From Paenibacillus sp. W2I17 (GTDB lineage Bacteria; Bacillota; Bacilli; Paenibacillales; Paenibacillaceae): a stretch of 64,000 bases of DNA. Position 1 is the stretch's first letter. Every line of letters starts with the position of its first letter. Positions 9,779-19,541 of the stretch are shown here, in pieces. Where the stretch lies: NCBI RefSeq assembly GCF_030815985.1, contig NZ_JAUSXM010000001.1:1426001-1490000 (forward strand), given 5' to 3'. Made by a program: the position numbers and the translations under genes. The notes beneath the pieces were generated by a model that did no database searches, was not told where the DNA came from, and saw only the letters and a program-made list of their open reading frames with translations.

Positions 9779-10669
9779 TTACTCTCCCAGAAAGATTACT
9801 TCGGTTTCCAATTCAACTTGGAACGTATCGTATACTTTCTTCTGAATAAATTGGATCAGATCCATATAATCCTGGGCAGTAGCGTGATCCACATTTACGA
9901 TAAAACCTGCATGCTTCATGGAGATTTCAGCACCTCCGATGCGAGTGCCCTGCAAGTTACAATCCTGAATCAGTTTCCCTGCAAAATGTCCCTCGGGTCG
10001 TTTAAATACACTTCCACAAGAGGGGAATTCAAGCGGCTGCTTGGATTCTCTCAGGAACGTTAATTCCTTCATTTTGCTCGCAATATCTTCCTTGTTTCCT
10101 TTTTTGAGCCCGAATTCGGCCTCCAGTATGATATAGTGATCCATCTTGAAGAGACTATTTCGATAACCAAACTTCATCTCTTCTCGCGGGATTTCCAACA
10201 CTGCGCCGTCTTTGGTGATCACAGTCGCACGTTCAACAACATCGGCGATCTGACCGCCATAAGCACCCGCATTCATGTAAAGTGCGCCCCCCGTGCTGCC
10301 GGGAATACCACAAGCAAACTCCAAACCGGTCAAGCTATGCTCCAAAGCAAGTCTGGATACATCAATGATATCAACGCCGCTCTGCGCAATCATGCTGTCC
10401 TCACTCACTTTAATTTGATCGAAGTGGCTAAGAGAAATCGTTACTCCCCGGATGCCCCCGTCTTTAATAATGACGTTTGAGCCTTTTCCAATGACCGTCA
10501 GAGGTAACTGATGTAAGTTGGCAATTTCCACGATTTTAGTGATTTCGTCTATCGTTGTTGGATGGATGAGGATATCTGCGTTACCACCTATTTTAATAAA
10601 CGTGTGATTTTTTAGCGGTTCATTGAATTTCACTTTTTCCAAAGGTATCTGATGCTCAAAAATATTCAT
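9779..10669 (-). CDS. murB: UDP-N-acetylmuramate dehydrogenase
   Basis: 296 residues. It reduces UDP-GlcNAc-enolpyruvate to UDP-MurNAc in peptidoglycan precursor synthesis, using NADPH and FAD, in the cytoplasm. Sequence support: the FAD-binding segment (VIGKGSNVIIKDGGIRG, residues 59-75), the GIPGSTGGALYMNAGAYGG block near 121-139, the YRNSLFK motif, the catalytic serine in SCGSVFKRP, and the C-terminal glutamate in ELETEVIFLGE. The ribosome site AGGGAGAG is 6 bases before ATG. Unlike many genomes it is not next to other mur or division genes, so this may be a second, stand-alone copy (inference). Confidence 0.96.
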   Translation of the reverse strand: MNIFEHQIPLEKVKFNEPLKNHTFIKIGGNADILIHPTTIDEITKIVEIANLHQLPLTVIGKGSNVIIKDGGIRGVTISLSHFDQIKVSEDSMIAQSGVDIIDVSRLALEHSLTGLEFACGIPGSTGGALYMNAGAYGGQIADVVERATVITKDGAVLEIPREEMKFGYRNSLFKMDHYIILEAEFGLKKGNKEDIASKMKELTFLRESKQPLEFPSCGSVFKRPEGHFAGKLIQDCNLQGTRIGGAEISMKHAGFIVNVDHATAQDYMDLIQFIQKKVYDTFQVELETEVIFLGE

Positions 10670-10872
10670 GATTTTCTCTCCCTGAATTCATAAAGAAATG
10701 ATTGCACCATCGCGAAAATGAGATGCTCCTTCTTTATTATATGCTAAATAGGAGATTTTGTTTGAAATTATGTTGTTTTCATTATAATTAATCGCATTCT
10801 CTTTAGATTTCGAACTTTTCCGTGAGCTCCTGCATGGAAGCAAGCCGTTGCTTTGTTGCCGCAACTACATGA

Positions 10873-11853
10873 TTATGAGAGTTCTATGTCTGTTTGAGTC
10901 AGCTTGGCCGATAGCTCCCATAAACGAATAGCTTGCTCAGGGTCGATAGCATACTTCTTGACCCCATAGAAACCTCCATCCTCGGGAGCCATTTCACTGA
11001 TGTCACAATCCTCGCAGTATACACCGCCTTTTCCCTCAAGCTGATGTGAAGTTGCTGCCCAGACTTGCGTCGCTGCCCCCTGCTCAGGTGTTTTGAACGC
11101 AGGGTTGGCCACTTGTCCAGATTCATCAATCCAACCCAGAGCAATCATTTCCTCTTTTGGCATATGACGCTGTAGAGGTGTCATAATTCCGCCTGGATGA
11201 ACGGAGAAAGCCCGTACTCCGTGCTCTGCACCTCGACGATCCAGCTCAACGCTGAATAAAATCGTTGCTGTTTTGGACTGTCCATAGGCAGGGAATTTCT
11301 CATAGCCATGTTCAAATTGGATGTCATCCCAACGAATCGGTGAGAAATGATGTCCCGCTGATGCCAAGGAAATAACACGTGCTCCCCCTTGACTTGCTAG
11401 TGCTGGCCATAACAGATTAGTCAGGGCAAAATGGCCCAGATGATTGGTTGCAAATTGAGCTTCCCAGCCAGGACCTACCCGCGTCTCCGGACAAGCCATG
11501 ATGCCCGCATTAAGAATCAGCATGTCAATGTTCCGATCACTCGCCAGAAATCGCTCGGCAAAAGCACGAACGCTGGATAAATCAGCGAGGTCCAATGCAT
11601 CTATTTCAACACCTTCCAGACCAGAAAGTGCTTCCTTCGCAACCGCTGGACGACGCGCAGTCACCACTACACGGGCTCCCGCATTAATAAGCGCACGTGT
11701 CGTCTCCAACCCGAGGCCGGAATATCCACCCGTTACAATAGCAAGCTGTCCTGACAAGTCCAGATCTCTCAATACATCCTCCGCTGTACTGTTATGGTTG
11801 AAGCCAGAGCCCATTTTATGTTGTAAAGTTCTAGTATTATTTTCCTGTGTCAT
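10873..11853 (-). CDS. Short-chain dehydrogenase/reductase
   Basis: 326 residues from ATG 11853, chosen because AAAGGAG lies 9 bases upstream and because a longer frame would run through a terminator. The cofactor motif is TGGYSGLG near residue 40, followed by LNAGIMA (NAG motif), a catalytic serine in SLASAGHH and YGQSK (YxxxK). The length and the SxxGHH signature fit the retinol-dehydrogenase-like/WWOX-type oxidoreductases. The substrate is unknown. It is a monocistronic unit. I see no clear terminator in the roughly 200-base gap to murB. Confidence 0.9.
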   Translation of the reverse strand: MTQENNTRTLQHKMGSGFNHNSTAEDVLRDLDLSGQLAIVTGGYSGLGLETTRALINAGARVVVTARRPAVAKEALSGLEGVEIDALDLADLSSVRAFAERFLASDRNIDMLILNAGIMACPETRVGPGWEAQFATNHLGHFALTNLLWPALASQGGARVISLASAGHHFSPIRWDDIQFEHGYEKFPAYGQSKTATILFSVELDRRGAEHGVRAFSVHPGGIMTPLQRHMPKEEMIALGWIDESGQVANPAFKTPEQGAATQVWAATSHQLEGKGGVYCEDCDISEMAPEDGGFYGVKKYAIDPEQAIRLWELSAKLTQTDIELS

Positions 11854-11967
11854 TCTCTTCATCTCCTTTGGGATCGTTTCTGATGCTAGTCTACACCTTA
11901 TAGCGTACTCTAAGTCAAATGGAAGTGAATACATCACCTCGCAACTTCTCCATGCAATCTGCAAAAG

Positions 11968-11994
11968 TAAAAAAAGCCGCCAGTTGGCGACTTT
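11968..11994 (-). terminator. Intrinsic terminator after the 12021-12632 lipoprotein gene
   Basis: An AGTCGCC-loop-GGCGGC stem followed by a T-run on the minus strand. Confidence 0.85.
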
Positions 11995-12020
11995 CGTTGA
12001 AAAGATTATGGTCATCCAAG

Positions 12021-12632
12021 TTACGAATCACCCTGAACGGTGGATAACGAAACAAGGACCGGGCTGGCGAAATCAGAGGCCTCTTCTCCTTTTGGATTAT
12101 GAAGACGGAATAGAAATGCGTCCCCTTCTTCTGATTTCCAGACCATATAATCACTAATTCCTTCTTCACCTGAGGCCTGAAGATAGAGCTCGGCATAACC
12201 AAGCGGGTGTTCTACCAGTTCTCCACTATAATCGGATACCTTACCGGCTTTTTCTAATTCTTCTTTACCCGCTGTCTCCAATTCTGCCAGATTATAATCC
12301 GAAGGCAGTGGTTCAATATCCACATAATAGTCAGCGTTACTAGTCAGTGACAGACGGCCTTGAGCAACATCAAATGTGAATTTCTCGAATACGTACAAGG
12401 AGAATTCTCCTCCTTGTTGTAAGGTCGCCTCTAGTGATTGATTGCCATCTGCGGTCAACATTTCAAAACTTTCGGTCTGTGGACGCTTCGTTTCATTCGC
12501 TTCTTCTGTTCCACCTACTGGCATTGATGGTTCAGGGATAGCCGAAGGTTCATTACTACCAGAGCAAGCTGCAAGTGTTAGAACCATAATGATTAACGAG
12601 ATACTCACCATAATAGAACGTGGTTGAAACAT
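12021..12632 (-). CDS. Putative lipoprotein of unknown function
   Basis: 203 residues from ATG 12632 (AGGGAGG 10 bases upstream; ATG 12641 would leave only one base to that site). The signal peptide ends in a lipobox (LTLAAC). A low-complexity Pro/Glu/Thr linker follows, then a beta-rich domain of about 150 residues. I do not recognise the family. It is probably anchored on the outer membrane face. A family terminator follows. Confidence 0.8.
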   Translation of the reverse strand: MFQPRSIMVSISLIIMVLTLAACSGSNEPSAIPEPSMPVGGTEEANETKRPQTESFEMLTADGNQSLEATLQQGGEFSLYVFEKFTFDVAQGRLSLTSNADYYVDIEPLPSDYNLAELETAGKEELEKAGKVSDYSGELVEHPLGYAELYLQASGEEGISDYMVWKSEEGDAFLFRLHNPKGEEASDFASPVLVSLSTVQGDS

Positions 12633-12795
12633 CAGGTTCATTCCTCCCTGTCTATATTCTGCGCTTACATGTTATTACCCATGGCAGAGACTCGGAACCC
12701 ATAGGTCCAACCTATGAGTTTATCCATAATCAGTATTTCCCTTGATGCCTTTCAGTTTGTAAAATATGGAGAAAACCTCAAGGAGTGATGAGCAC

Positions 12796-13470
12796 ATGGA
12801 ATTCTCAGTAAAGCAGCTGTTTGATAAGGTAGCCCAAGATTATGATGTGCAGCGAAAGCAGCTTATTCCTTGTTTTGATGATTTTTATGGAATGGCTCTG
12901 GATCTAATGGAAAGCCCGCTCGATTCTCCACGTATTCTTGATCTGGGTGCAGGAACGGGACTGCTCTCCGGATTGGTCCTGCAAAAGTATCCCAACGCGC
13001 GATTAACCCTGATCGATATTAGTGATCAAATGCTCGAAGGAGCACGTCGAAGATTTGCTGATGCAAACCAAGTACAGTATGTGATCGGGGATTACTCCAA
13101 GTATGATTTCACCAGTTCCTACGATATGATTATCTCCTCCCTGTCTATTCACCATCTGACCCACGCTGACAAGAAAAAGGTGTTTGACTCTGTACACAAG
13201 TTGTTAGAACCAGGTGGATGCTTCATCAACGCAGATCAAGTTCAGGGAAGAACCCAAGATACGGACACCTATTACCGCCAGCGCTGGTTAGAAGCGATTC
13301 ATCAAAGTGGTTTGTCTGAGGAAGCCATCTCGGCTTCAATAGAAAGACGCAAGGTGGATATCAATGCCACGCTGGAGGATCAATTGGTGTGGTTGGAGGA
13401 AGCAGGGTTTCGCGTGGCAGATTGCATGTACAAATACTTGGACTTTGCAGTGTTTTATGCGCAAAAATAA
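12796..13470 (+). CDS. Class I SAM-dependent methyltransferase
   Basis: 224 residues from ATG 12796 (AGGAG 10 bases upstream). Motif I is ILDLGAGTGLLSG near residues 45-57, the acidic motif II is LIDISDQML, and the post-I region reads DMIISSLSIHHLTHADK, which is typical of ubiE/tam-type methyltransferases. The substrate is unknown. It is the only plus-strand gene in this part of the window and sits divergently from the lipoprotein gene, so the 12633-12795 interval should hold promoters for both. Confidence 0.9.
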   Translation: MEFSVKQLFDKVAQDYDVQRKQLIPCFDDFYGMALDLMESPLDSPRILDLGAGTGLLSGLVLQKYPNARLTLIDISDQMLEGARRRFADANQVQYVIGDYSKYDFTSSYDMIISSLSIHHLTHADKKKVFDSVHKLLEPGGCFINADQVQGRTQDTDTYYRQRWLEAIHQSGLSEEAISASIERRKVDINATLEDQLVWLEEAGFRVADCMYKYLDFAVFYAQK

Positions 13471-13475
13471 AAAAA

Positions 13476-13512
13476 GACCGGATTATCAGCAAGCTATGCC
13501 GTAATCCAGTCT
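13476..13512 (-). terminator. Terminator between convergent genes
   Basis: The arms GACCGGATTA and TAATCCAGTC enclose a 17-base loop. The minus-strand copy ends in a T-run, which serves the beta-propeller gene at 13540-14943. It may also slow plus-strand transcription. Confidence 0.75.
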
Positions 13513-13539
13513 TCTCACATATTTTTCATCTTAAATCAC

Positions 13540-14943
13540 TTATTTCAGCGATGCTGGCAGCTTAACGCCGAGAAGTTCGCCTTCGGCTTGGATGATGATC
13601 ATTCCGTTTGTCTTCAACGTCGTGTTGTGCAGATCTCCACCGGTGGAGACGCGGAAGACCGACTGACCCGACATCATGTTGAGGACAAGCAGTGTGCCGT
13701 TACGTTGTGCTCGATACATCCCTTTGCCGTAAACATCAATCTGAGAAACGGGGGCATCACCATGCCACTGGACCTCTTGACCATTAGCCAGCTTGATGCC
13801 TGTAAGTTCTCCCGTGTTTCCGTTTTTGAAGATCAACCTTTCCTGTGTAACGCCAAGCCATACCATATTTTCGCCGTAAGGACGGTGAAAAGTTCGAAGT
13901 GGCGCGGTTCCCGGATTGCTTGAGGTCAACGGATACTCCGCTATCGCATCCCCTTGTAGAATGTATAGTTTGTCTTTATTGGAAAATATCCCTCCATACC
14001 CATTCACATACGGTGGATCCCCCGGCATGGTCCACTTATACTCCTGACTTCCTTTTAACACACCGGTCTTCAGATTGTACGCTTTCACTTTCCATTTGCG
14101 TTCTGGTGAAGACTCGTCATTTTCCAACATCGAAGAATAGTAGTCCGCTGAGTATACAAGACCGTCTTTGATCTGAATAGCTTCCCCCTGACCAAAATGA
14201 CCCCATAGCTTCTTGCCCGTTTTCTTGTCATATGCATTAAGCTGTAAGGATGTAAGTGCCCCTTGGACAAAAAAGGTTCTCAGCACCACACCATTAGATT
14301 CTCTCAGATACTCAGTACCATTACCTTCACCTAATGGTTCATCTGCTTCCCAGCGCAGTTTGCCTGACTGGATATCCAGTGCGAACGTTGTACTCCCCTT
14401 AATCACGTAGAGGGTATCCACCGTTGGAATCAGAGCTTCCGTACGGTTATACGTATCAATCCAGGTGGATGTGCCTGACTGCCATTTTGCTTTGCCTGTC
14501 TTCGCATTCAAGGCATATGGCTTGTGATCAATGGTCAGTCCGTAGAGAATCCCGCTTCGATAGGTAACATAAGGAGTCAGGTCTTTGCCGTAAGTCCACA
14601 GCCGTTTACCTGTTGTCGCATCAAGTGCAATCAACTTCGATCCAGCAAACGTGAATACTTTTCCTTCTTCTGCGATGGCATTAGCTCCGATGTACGTCTC
14701 GTTCATATTCAAATAGTTATCTACTTTTGCTGTCCAAGAAGGTTTCAGTTCAGGTACAGTGATTCGCTGATACGAATACCAGTTTCGAATGGATACATCC
14801 GATGCTTCCGCATGTGCCTGAGATGGCAACACGCCGATGACGCCGTGAACCATCAGCATTCCGGCAGTAATACCTGCAATGATGGGTCTTCCTGCTCTTC
14901 TTTTCCATTCCTTATTCATTTGACGTTTATGTATATTGACCAT
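13540..14943 (-). CDS. Secreted PQQ-type beta-propeller repeat protein
   Basis: 467 residues. A basic N-terminus and hydrophobic core end in a signal peptidase site (SQAHA, near residue 45), so it is exported. The mature part repeats a blade motif of the form ALDATTGKRLW, ALNAKTGKAKW, ALDIQSGKLRW and AYDKKTGKKLW, as in PQQ-dependent dehydrogenase and BamB-like propellers (pyrrolo-quinoline quinone-like repeats). No catalytic residues of a quinoprotein are evident, so a binding or scaffold role is more likely. The start has AGGAGG about 11 bases upstream; an ATG at residue 9 is an alternative. Confidence 0.85.
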   Translation of the reverse strand: MVNIHKRQMNKEWKRRAGRPIIAGITAGMLMVHGVIGVLPSQAHAEASDVSIRNWYSYQRITVPELKPSWTAKVDNYLNMNETYIGANAIAEEGKVFTFAGSKLIALDATTGKRLWTYGKDLTPYVTYRSGILYGLTIDHKPYALNAKTGKAKWQSGTSTWIDTYNRTEALIPTVDTLYVIKGSTTFALDIQSGKLRWEADEPLGEGNGTEYLRESNGVVLRTFFVQGALTSLQLNAYDKKTGKKLWGHFGQGEAIQIKDGLVYSADYYSSMLENDESSPERKWKVKAYNLKTGVLKGSQEYKWTMPGDPPYVNGYGGIFSNKDKLYILQGDAIAEYPLTSSNPGTAPLRTFHRPYGENMVWLGVTQERLIFKNGNTGELTGIKLANGQEVQWHGDAPVSQIDVYGKGMYRAQRNGTLLVLNMMSGQSVFRVSTGGDLHNTTLKTNGMIIIQAEGELLGVKLPASLK

Positions 14944-15052
14944 GGTAAATGAATTCCTCCTGTTATTAAAATCCTGAGATATAACTACATAAACATAACG
15001 CGTGATAGGTCCAAATAGTTACCGGATTGTTAAATTATTCAAAGAAAATATC

Positions 15053-15077
15053 AAAAAAGCCGCCACCAGGCGACTTC
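15053..15077 (-). terminator. Intrinsic terminator after the serine hydrolase
   Basis: An AGTCGCC-loop-GGCGGC stem plus T-run on the minus strand, about 60 bases beyond the gene end. Confidence 0.85.
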
Positions 15078-15138
15078 TTGATAACTGTATTTTTTCGGTG
15101 ATAAGTTGCGAACGTGACTCATTAATGAAGTTTCTGCT

Positions 15139-17191
15139 TTACTTTAATTCAATCTGGAATACATCACCGGCATCCCCACCAAAAACGATAAAACCACTTT
15201 TCGGGAGCTTTGTCGATTCCTGATTGGTTGCTACAGAGAAGTCAACCATTTCCCCTTTATCATTATACACTGCATAACCTCCGGTCTTCGGAGAATCCAC
15301 CGTGATGGATTTGTTACCCGAGCGGGCGTCGATCGCATACCACCGGGCTTGACCGTTTGCCGGAATAGTCGTAACTCCTTTTTTCCCACCAAAGATTGGA
15401 GTAATCGCATCCTCGGCAATGTATTCCTGCCCATCCTGGAGCAAAATCTCGGCGCCATTCTTTGTGTAAAATTGCAGATCAAACGCGTCTCCTTCCGTTC
15501 ATTACAGGAATCTCGGCGATATTCTCTGCGTTGTTTGCATCCATGATTTGCGTGCCATTAGCATAGCCATTTTTGGCATCAACAGACAGGTTCTTGATCA
15601 GCATTGATGGAAGCAGATAAAAGATCGATGTTATTTTTTCATCCAACGCGTAATATTTCGAGCCGTCACGAGCTGTCCATTTCTCTTTCGTTGCTGCGTC
15701 AAGCGCATTATGATCCAGTTTTTGATAATCATACGTGTTCATTACCGTTTGACCTATGCCGGGTAACGTAATCATGCCCTGAACTTTAACATACACCTTG
15801 TCATTACGTTCCTTCACAAAGCTAGCTTTTACACTGCCATCCGCACTTGTAAAATGTTCGTCGCCTGTGTACACATAGGTCTGCTCAGGAATAATTCCAC
15901 CCAGCAAAGCAGGCAGTTGCATCTCACCATCCTTAATCGTTATATCCAATGTCTCTCCTACCGTACCATAGAGACCGGAGTACGCGCTTAATTCTGTTGG
16001 CATCTTCACTTTGACAGGTGGTGAGAATTTCTGATCAGGCTGAACATCATCGATGATGCCCTGATCCTCCAGAACGTCCAGCAGCACTTTGCTGGCAAAC
16101 ATCTGATTGTAGATGGAAGATCCGCCAGATGATAGAACCGCCATTGAAATATCATGTTCAGGTATAGTGATTAACACGGCATGGTACAACATGGTATCCC
16201 CGCCTTTGGCAAGCGCGGTAACCCCATAATCGCTGAAAGGTGCAAGGTCAACCGAATCCCATCCCAAGCCATAATTGATCGTATTTTGCTCATCAGATAC
16301 CCATATGCCCTTACGATATTCATGAGATTGCATGGCCTTCACAGCAGATTCGGACAGAATATCCGGTCTGTTCCCCATTAAAACCTCTCCGAATTGACTC
16401 AATTCTTCTGCGGTAGAGTACACTCCGCCTGTGCCGATAATGTTTGCATTTTCGGTAGGCATCTTCATCTCAAGTGTAGGCCAATAGGTTTCGGATAATT
16501 GCGCTCTGTCAAAGGAATCTAGTGGTGTCTTCGTTGATTCCAACTTCAACGGCTCGCTGATGAACTTGGCGATATATTCGCTGTAGCTTAATCCGCTCAC
16601 CCGTTCAACCAGGATTTCAAGCAATTGAAAACCGTCATTGGCGTAGACGGAGTATGCGCCAGGTTTGGATTTCAGTTTTTCGGACTGAAGTTTGAGCAAT
16701 AACTCATCATGATTGCGGGTGTCATTATCTTCAAACAACATGCTGTTTCCATAATGTGTACCGTAAAGACCGGATGAATGATTCATCAACATGCGCGGTG
16801 TGATTTGAGTATAGCGCGCATCTGCCATTTTAAAGTCCTTGATATACGAAGTAAGCGGCTCATCCAGATCTATTTTACCGGAATCAACCAGCTTCATGGC
16901 GGCTGCCGTAACAACCATTTTGCTAACCGAACCTATGCCATACATGCTATCCTTGTCTACTGGCTTCTGTGATGCCTTATCGTGCAGTCCTACACTATCT
17001 GATAAAATGTATTCTCCTTCATCCATGATCGCATATTGCACACTGGTGACACCGTAGGTTTGCACCATCTCCTTGGCGATCTGCTCCGCCCGTGCCTCAA
17101 TCGTACTGTTATTATTCGCCTCTGCGCTGACATCTGCCAGCGGTGTAATTACAAGCACCGCTGTACATAAAAGACTAATTAATTTCTTCAT
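15139..17191 (-). pseudogene. Class C beta-lactamase-fold serine hydrolase, frameshifted near the C-terminus
   Basis: From ATG 17191 (AAGGAGG upstream, signal peptide ending ADVSA) the frame runs 570 residues to a TGA at 15479. Class C motifs are present: SVSK (nucleophile Ser-x-x-Lys), YAN (Tyr-x-Asn) and a late KGG. After the sequence encoding PVMNGR, one extra base in an AGGAGA stretch near 15490 shifts the frame. Removing it gives NGRDAFDLQFYTKNGAEILL and joins the downstream frame that ends at 15139. The paralogue at 62780-64000 has this region intact ([17 protein letters not shown]), which supports the repair. The family includes extracellular peptidases and esterases. It lies downstream of the kinase gene but behind that gene's own terminator. 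Confidence 0.82.
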
Positions 17192-17272
17192 CCCATGTCC
17201 TCCTTCAAATGTTCTTATGAATGGATTCATCATATCCGGGAAGAGACTGTTCGAACGCAAACGAACCCTGAA

Positions 17273-17310
17273 TGGAAAAAAACAACCCCTGAACGGCAGG
17301 TTCAGGGATT
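17273..17310 (-). terminator. Terminator overlapping the end of the histidine kinase gene
   Basis: The stem CCCTGAAC/GTTCAGGG with a 4-6-base loop is followed by a T-rich tract on the minus strand. The kinase stop codon lies inside the stem. Confidence 0.65.
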
Positions 17311-18602
17311 GTCGGTGTGGAACGGAAGCACGACCATGTTGTTAAATTTCCGATGCTGATGCTCAATACTCATATGTCCACCATATTTCTCGCACATTCG
17401 CGATATATTGGTTAGACCGATCCCATGGTACTCCGGATTGGGCTTGTCACTTTTCAAGTCAACGATCGGTTGCTCCACATGATTCATAATCTGGATGACA
17501 AGTGCAGATGATGTGGAGTGAATGGCAATGAGGATGTATCGATCCTCCGCCTGTCTAACCTTCTTGGAGGCTTCAATTGCGTTATCAAGCATGTTACCCA
17601 GCACCACACACAGATCATATCGATCGATCTGGATATGTTGCGAGTGGAGCTGGATTTTGGTGTCGATTTTGATCCCGTTTGCCTGCCCCATAGCCAAGGT
17701 ATTTGTAACGAGTGCATCGATGACCAGATTGCCGGAGTTCACCCGCTGGTACGCACCTTCAATGGTATTTAATGTAGATTTAATATGGTCACCTGCCGCC
17801 GCCAGTTCGTTACGTTGGATACATTCATCAATATACAGAAATTGCTGATTGATATCATGGATGATGGATTTAATGTTTTTGAAACTGTGAACGGTCTTCT
17901 CATAGTTGGCATCCTGGTAGTCCATCTGACGCTGTAACTGGGTATTTTCATGCGCAAGCTGTACCTTTTCCACCATATTATCAAATACATATACAATGAA
18001 CACGTTGAGAAATAGAGAGCCCAGTACGGAAAAGACGTAGAATATGTTTTTTTCACTATATATGGAGGCCACATTGATCTGATAGATCGTAATAATGGGT
18101 ACGATAAGAAACAGCAAATAATACCGATAATGCACGGCAAAACTTCTGCGTTTGGCCACTAAACGCACAATTTGAATAACAATGAACATAATACTGCAAC
18201 CAACCAGCATCACCTTGGAGAGAATCCAGTGGTCTTCTCCGTTGAACTGTTCCCATGAAATGAAATCTGTGGATTCCAAAACTCCGAGAATATATACAGC
18301 TATAGTATTCGCCATAGTAATCAGAACCGCATACAGGATGGTAAAAACAAGCTTGATTTTGAACTCCACTTCATAGGACTGTGCCAGACTGAAGATTAAC
18401 AGCAGAGCAACAGCAGTAGAAACGATATCAGAGAAGGAAGAAACCAAATAAAAATAACAAAGCAGGATAAAAACGATGAAATAGATCCCTCTGCGCGCGG
18501 CTTACGCCTGGACTTGCCCAACACAGAATCAAAATAAAAGTTCGCCTGAAATGCCATAAGTAAAGTCACAAAGATGATGGAAAAGATCATATAGGTACCC
18601 AT
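17302..18602 (-). pseudogene. GHKL-type (AgrC/LytS-like) sensor histidine kinase, frameshifted in the N-terminal membrane domain
   Basis: The natural start is ATG 18602, one base after the response-regulator stop (TGATATG) with GAGGATT upstream. That frame gives one membrane segment (MIFSIIFVTLLMAFQANFYF) and then drifts into a stop at 18396. The kinase proper is in another frame that is open from 18501: IYFIVFILLCYFYLVSSFSD, four or five more membrane segments, a phospho-acceptor region (IIHDINQQ), the N-box NMLDNAIEAS and the G-box GIGLTNIS. One missing base in the GCGCGC run near 18493-18500 would restore about 433 residues, a normal size. Taken alone, the main frame could only start at TTG 18447 and would lose the first segments. 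Confidence 0.8.
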
Positions 18603-18603
18603 A

Positions 18604-19344
18604 TCATTGAATCCTCATGATCATATATTTGGTGTAAGCATCCTTGATTTCTTTGACCTTGGATCGACCTATGGGCAGTTCCGTTCCATTCAACATGACA
18701 ACTTGAGTACCGGAAAACTTCTGAACATGCATCAGGTTGATGATAATCGAGCGATGAATCTGTAAGAAACCATGGTCTTTCAAACCTGTAGCGTAGCTGG
18801 ATAAAATGCCTTTGGTTTCATGTACATTTTCCTGTGTCACAAAATTCAACTTGTTCTTGATCGTTAAACTTTTGACGACCTCAATCCAGAGAATATCATC
18901 ATATTTCAGCAGCAGTTCATCATAGTCTGATTTGATTAGTACATACTTTTTGTCCAATGCCTGAAAATATTGACACAGCTTAATCATCTTTTCCTCGAAA
19001 ACTTGCGGCTGGATTGGCTTGATCAGATATTGAAAGGTGATGACATCAAAGCTCTCCACCATATATTCCGGGTAACTGGTCAGAAACATAATCTGTACAT
19101 CCAGAAACTTCATGTTCCTGATCTCTTTAGCGGTCTGAATCCCGTTCATTCCGCCCATCTCCACATCCAAGATGAGAATATTGAATGTATCCCCAACCTC
19201 TCTGTAGTGTGAGAGCAGTTGTTCACCAGATGTGAATAGACTAATTTGAAAATCAAAATTGGTTTTTAGAGATAAGGAGACCAGCATGGATTTCACACGT
19301 TCTCGTTGCTGCTCCTCATCATCACAGATTGCAATATTGAACAT
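18604..19344 (-). CDS. LytTR-family response regulator (AgrA/ComE type)
   Basis: 246 residues from ATG 19344 (AAAGGCGG upstream). The receiver domain has the acidic pocket (CDDEEQQ, residues 7-13), the phospho-aspartate in ILILDVEMGGMNG near residue 60, and K in LIKPIQP. The C-terminal LytTR domain (about 145-240) binds DNA through LQIHRSIIINL and LPIGRSKVKEIK. It is translationally linked to the kinase gene that follows. AgrA/ComE-type regulators control extracellular enzymes or peptide-signalled traits. The likely local target is the downstream serine hydrolase (inference). Confidence 0.92.
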   Translation of the reverse strand: MFNIAICDDEEQQRERVKSMLVSLSLKTNFDFQISLFTSGEQLLSHYREVGDTFNILILDVEMGGMNGIQTAKEIRNMKFLDVQIMFLTSYPEYMVESFDVITFQYLIKPIQPQVFEEKMIKLCQYFQALDKKYVLIKSDYDELLLKYDDILWIEVVKSLTIKNKLNFVTQENVHETKGILSSYATGLKDHGFLQIHRSIIINLMHVQKFSGTQVVMLNGTELPIGRSKVKEIKDAYTKYMIMRIQ

Positions 19345-19469
19345 GGGGGAACATCCGCCTTTCATCGACATCGACTCTGAATTTCACTCTCGAATATACT
19401 ATTTTAACATAGGTTTCGGAGTCGAATTGGGATGAAATGCATTATTCCGACCCTAAAACGCAGATCAAC

Positions 19470-19496
19470 AAAAAAAGTCGCCACATTGGCGACTCT
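19470..19496 (-). terminator. Intrinsic terminator after the YheC/D-like gene
   Basis: An AGTCGCC-loop-GGCGAC stem with a T-run on the minus strand; a family member with GTCGCC in both arms. Confidence 0.85.
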
Positions 19497-19541
19497 TGAG
19501 CTTGTAACCTTCTCCAGCATTCCTATGAAAAGTCCAGTCTG

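Noticed and set aside
11498..12157. A 219-codon plus-strand frame across the dehydrogenase and a terminator
   Set aside because: It overlaps a well-supported short-chain dehydrogenase on the other strand and runs through a terminator.
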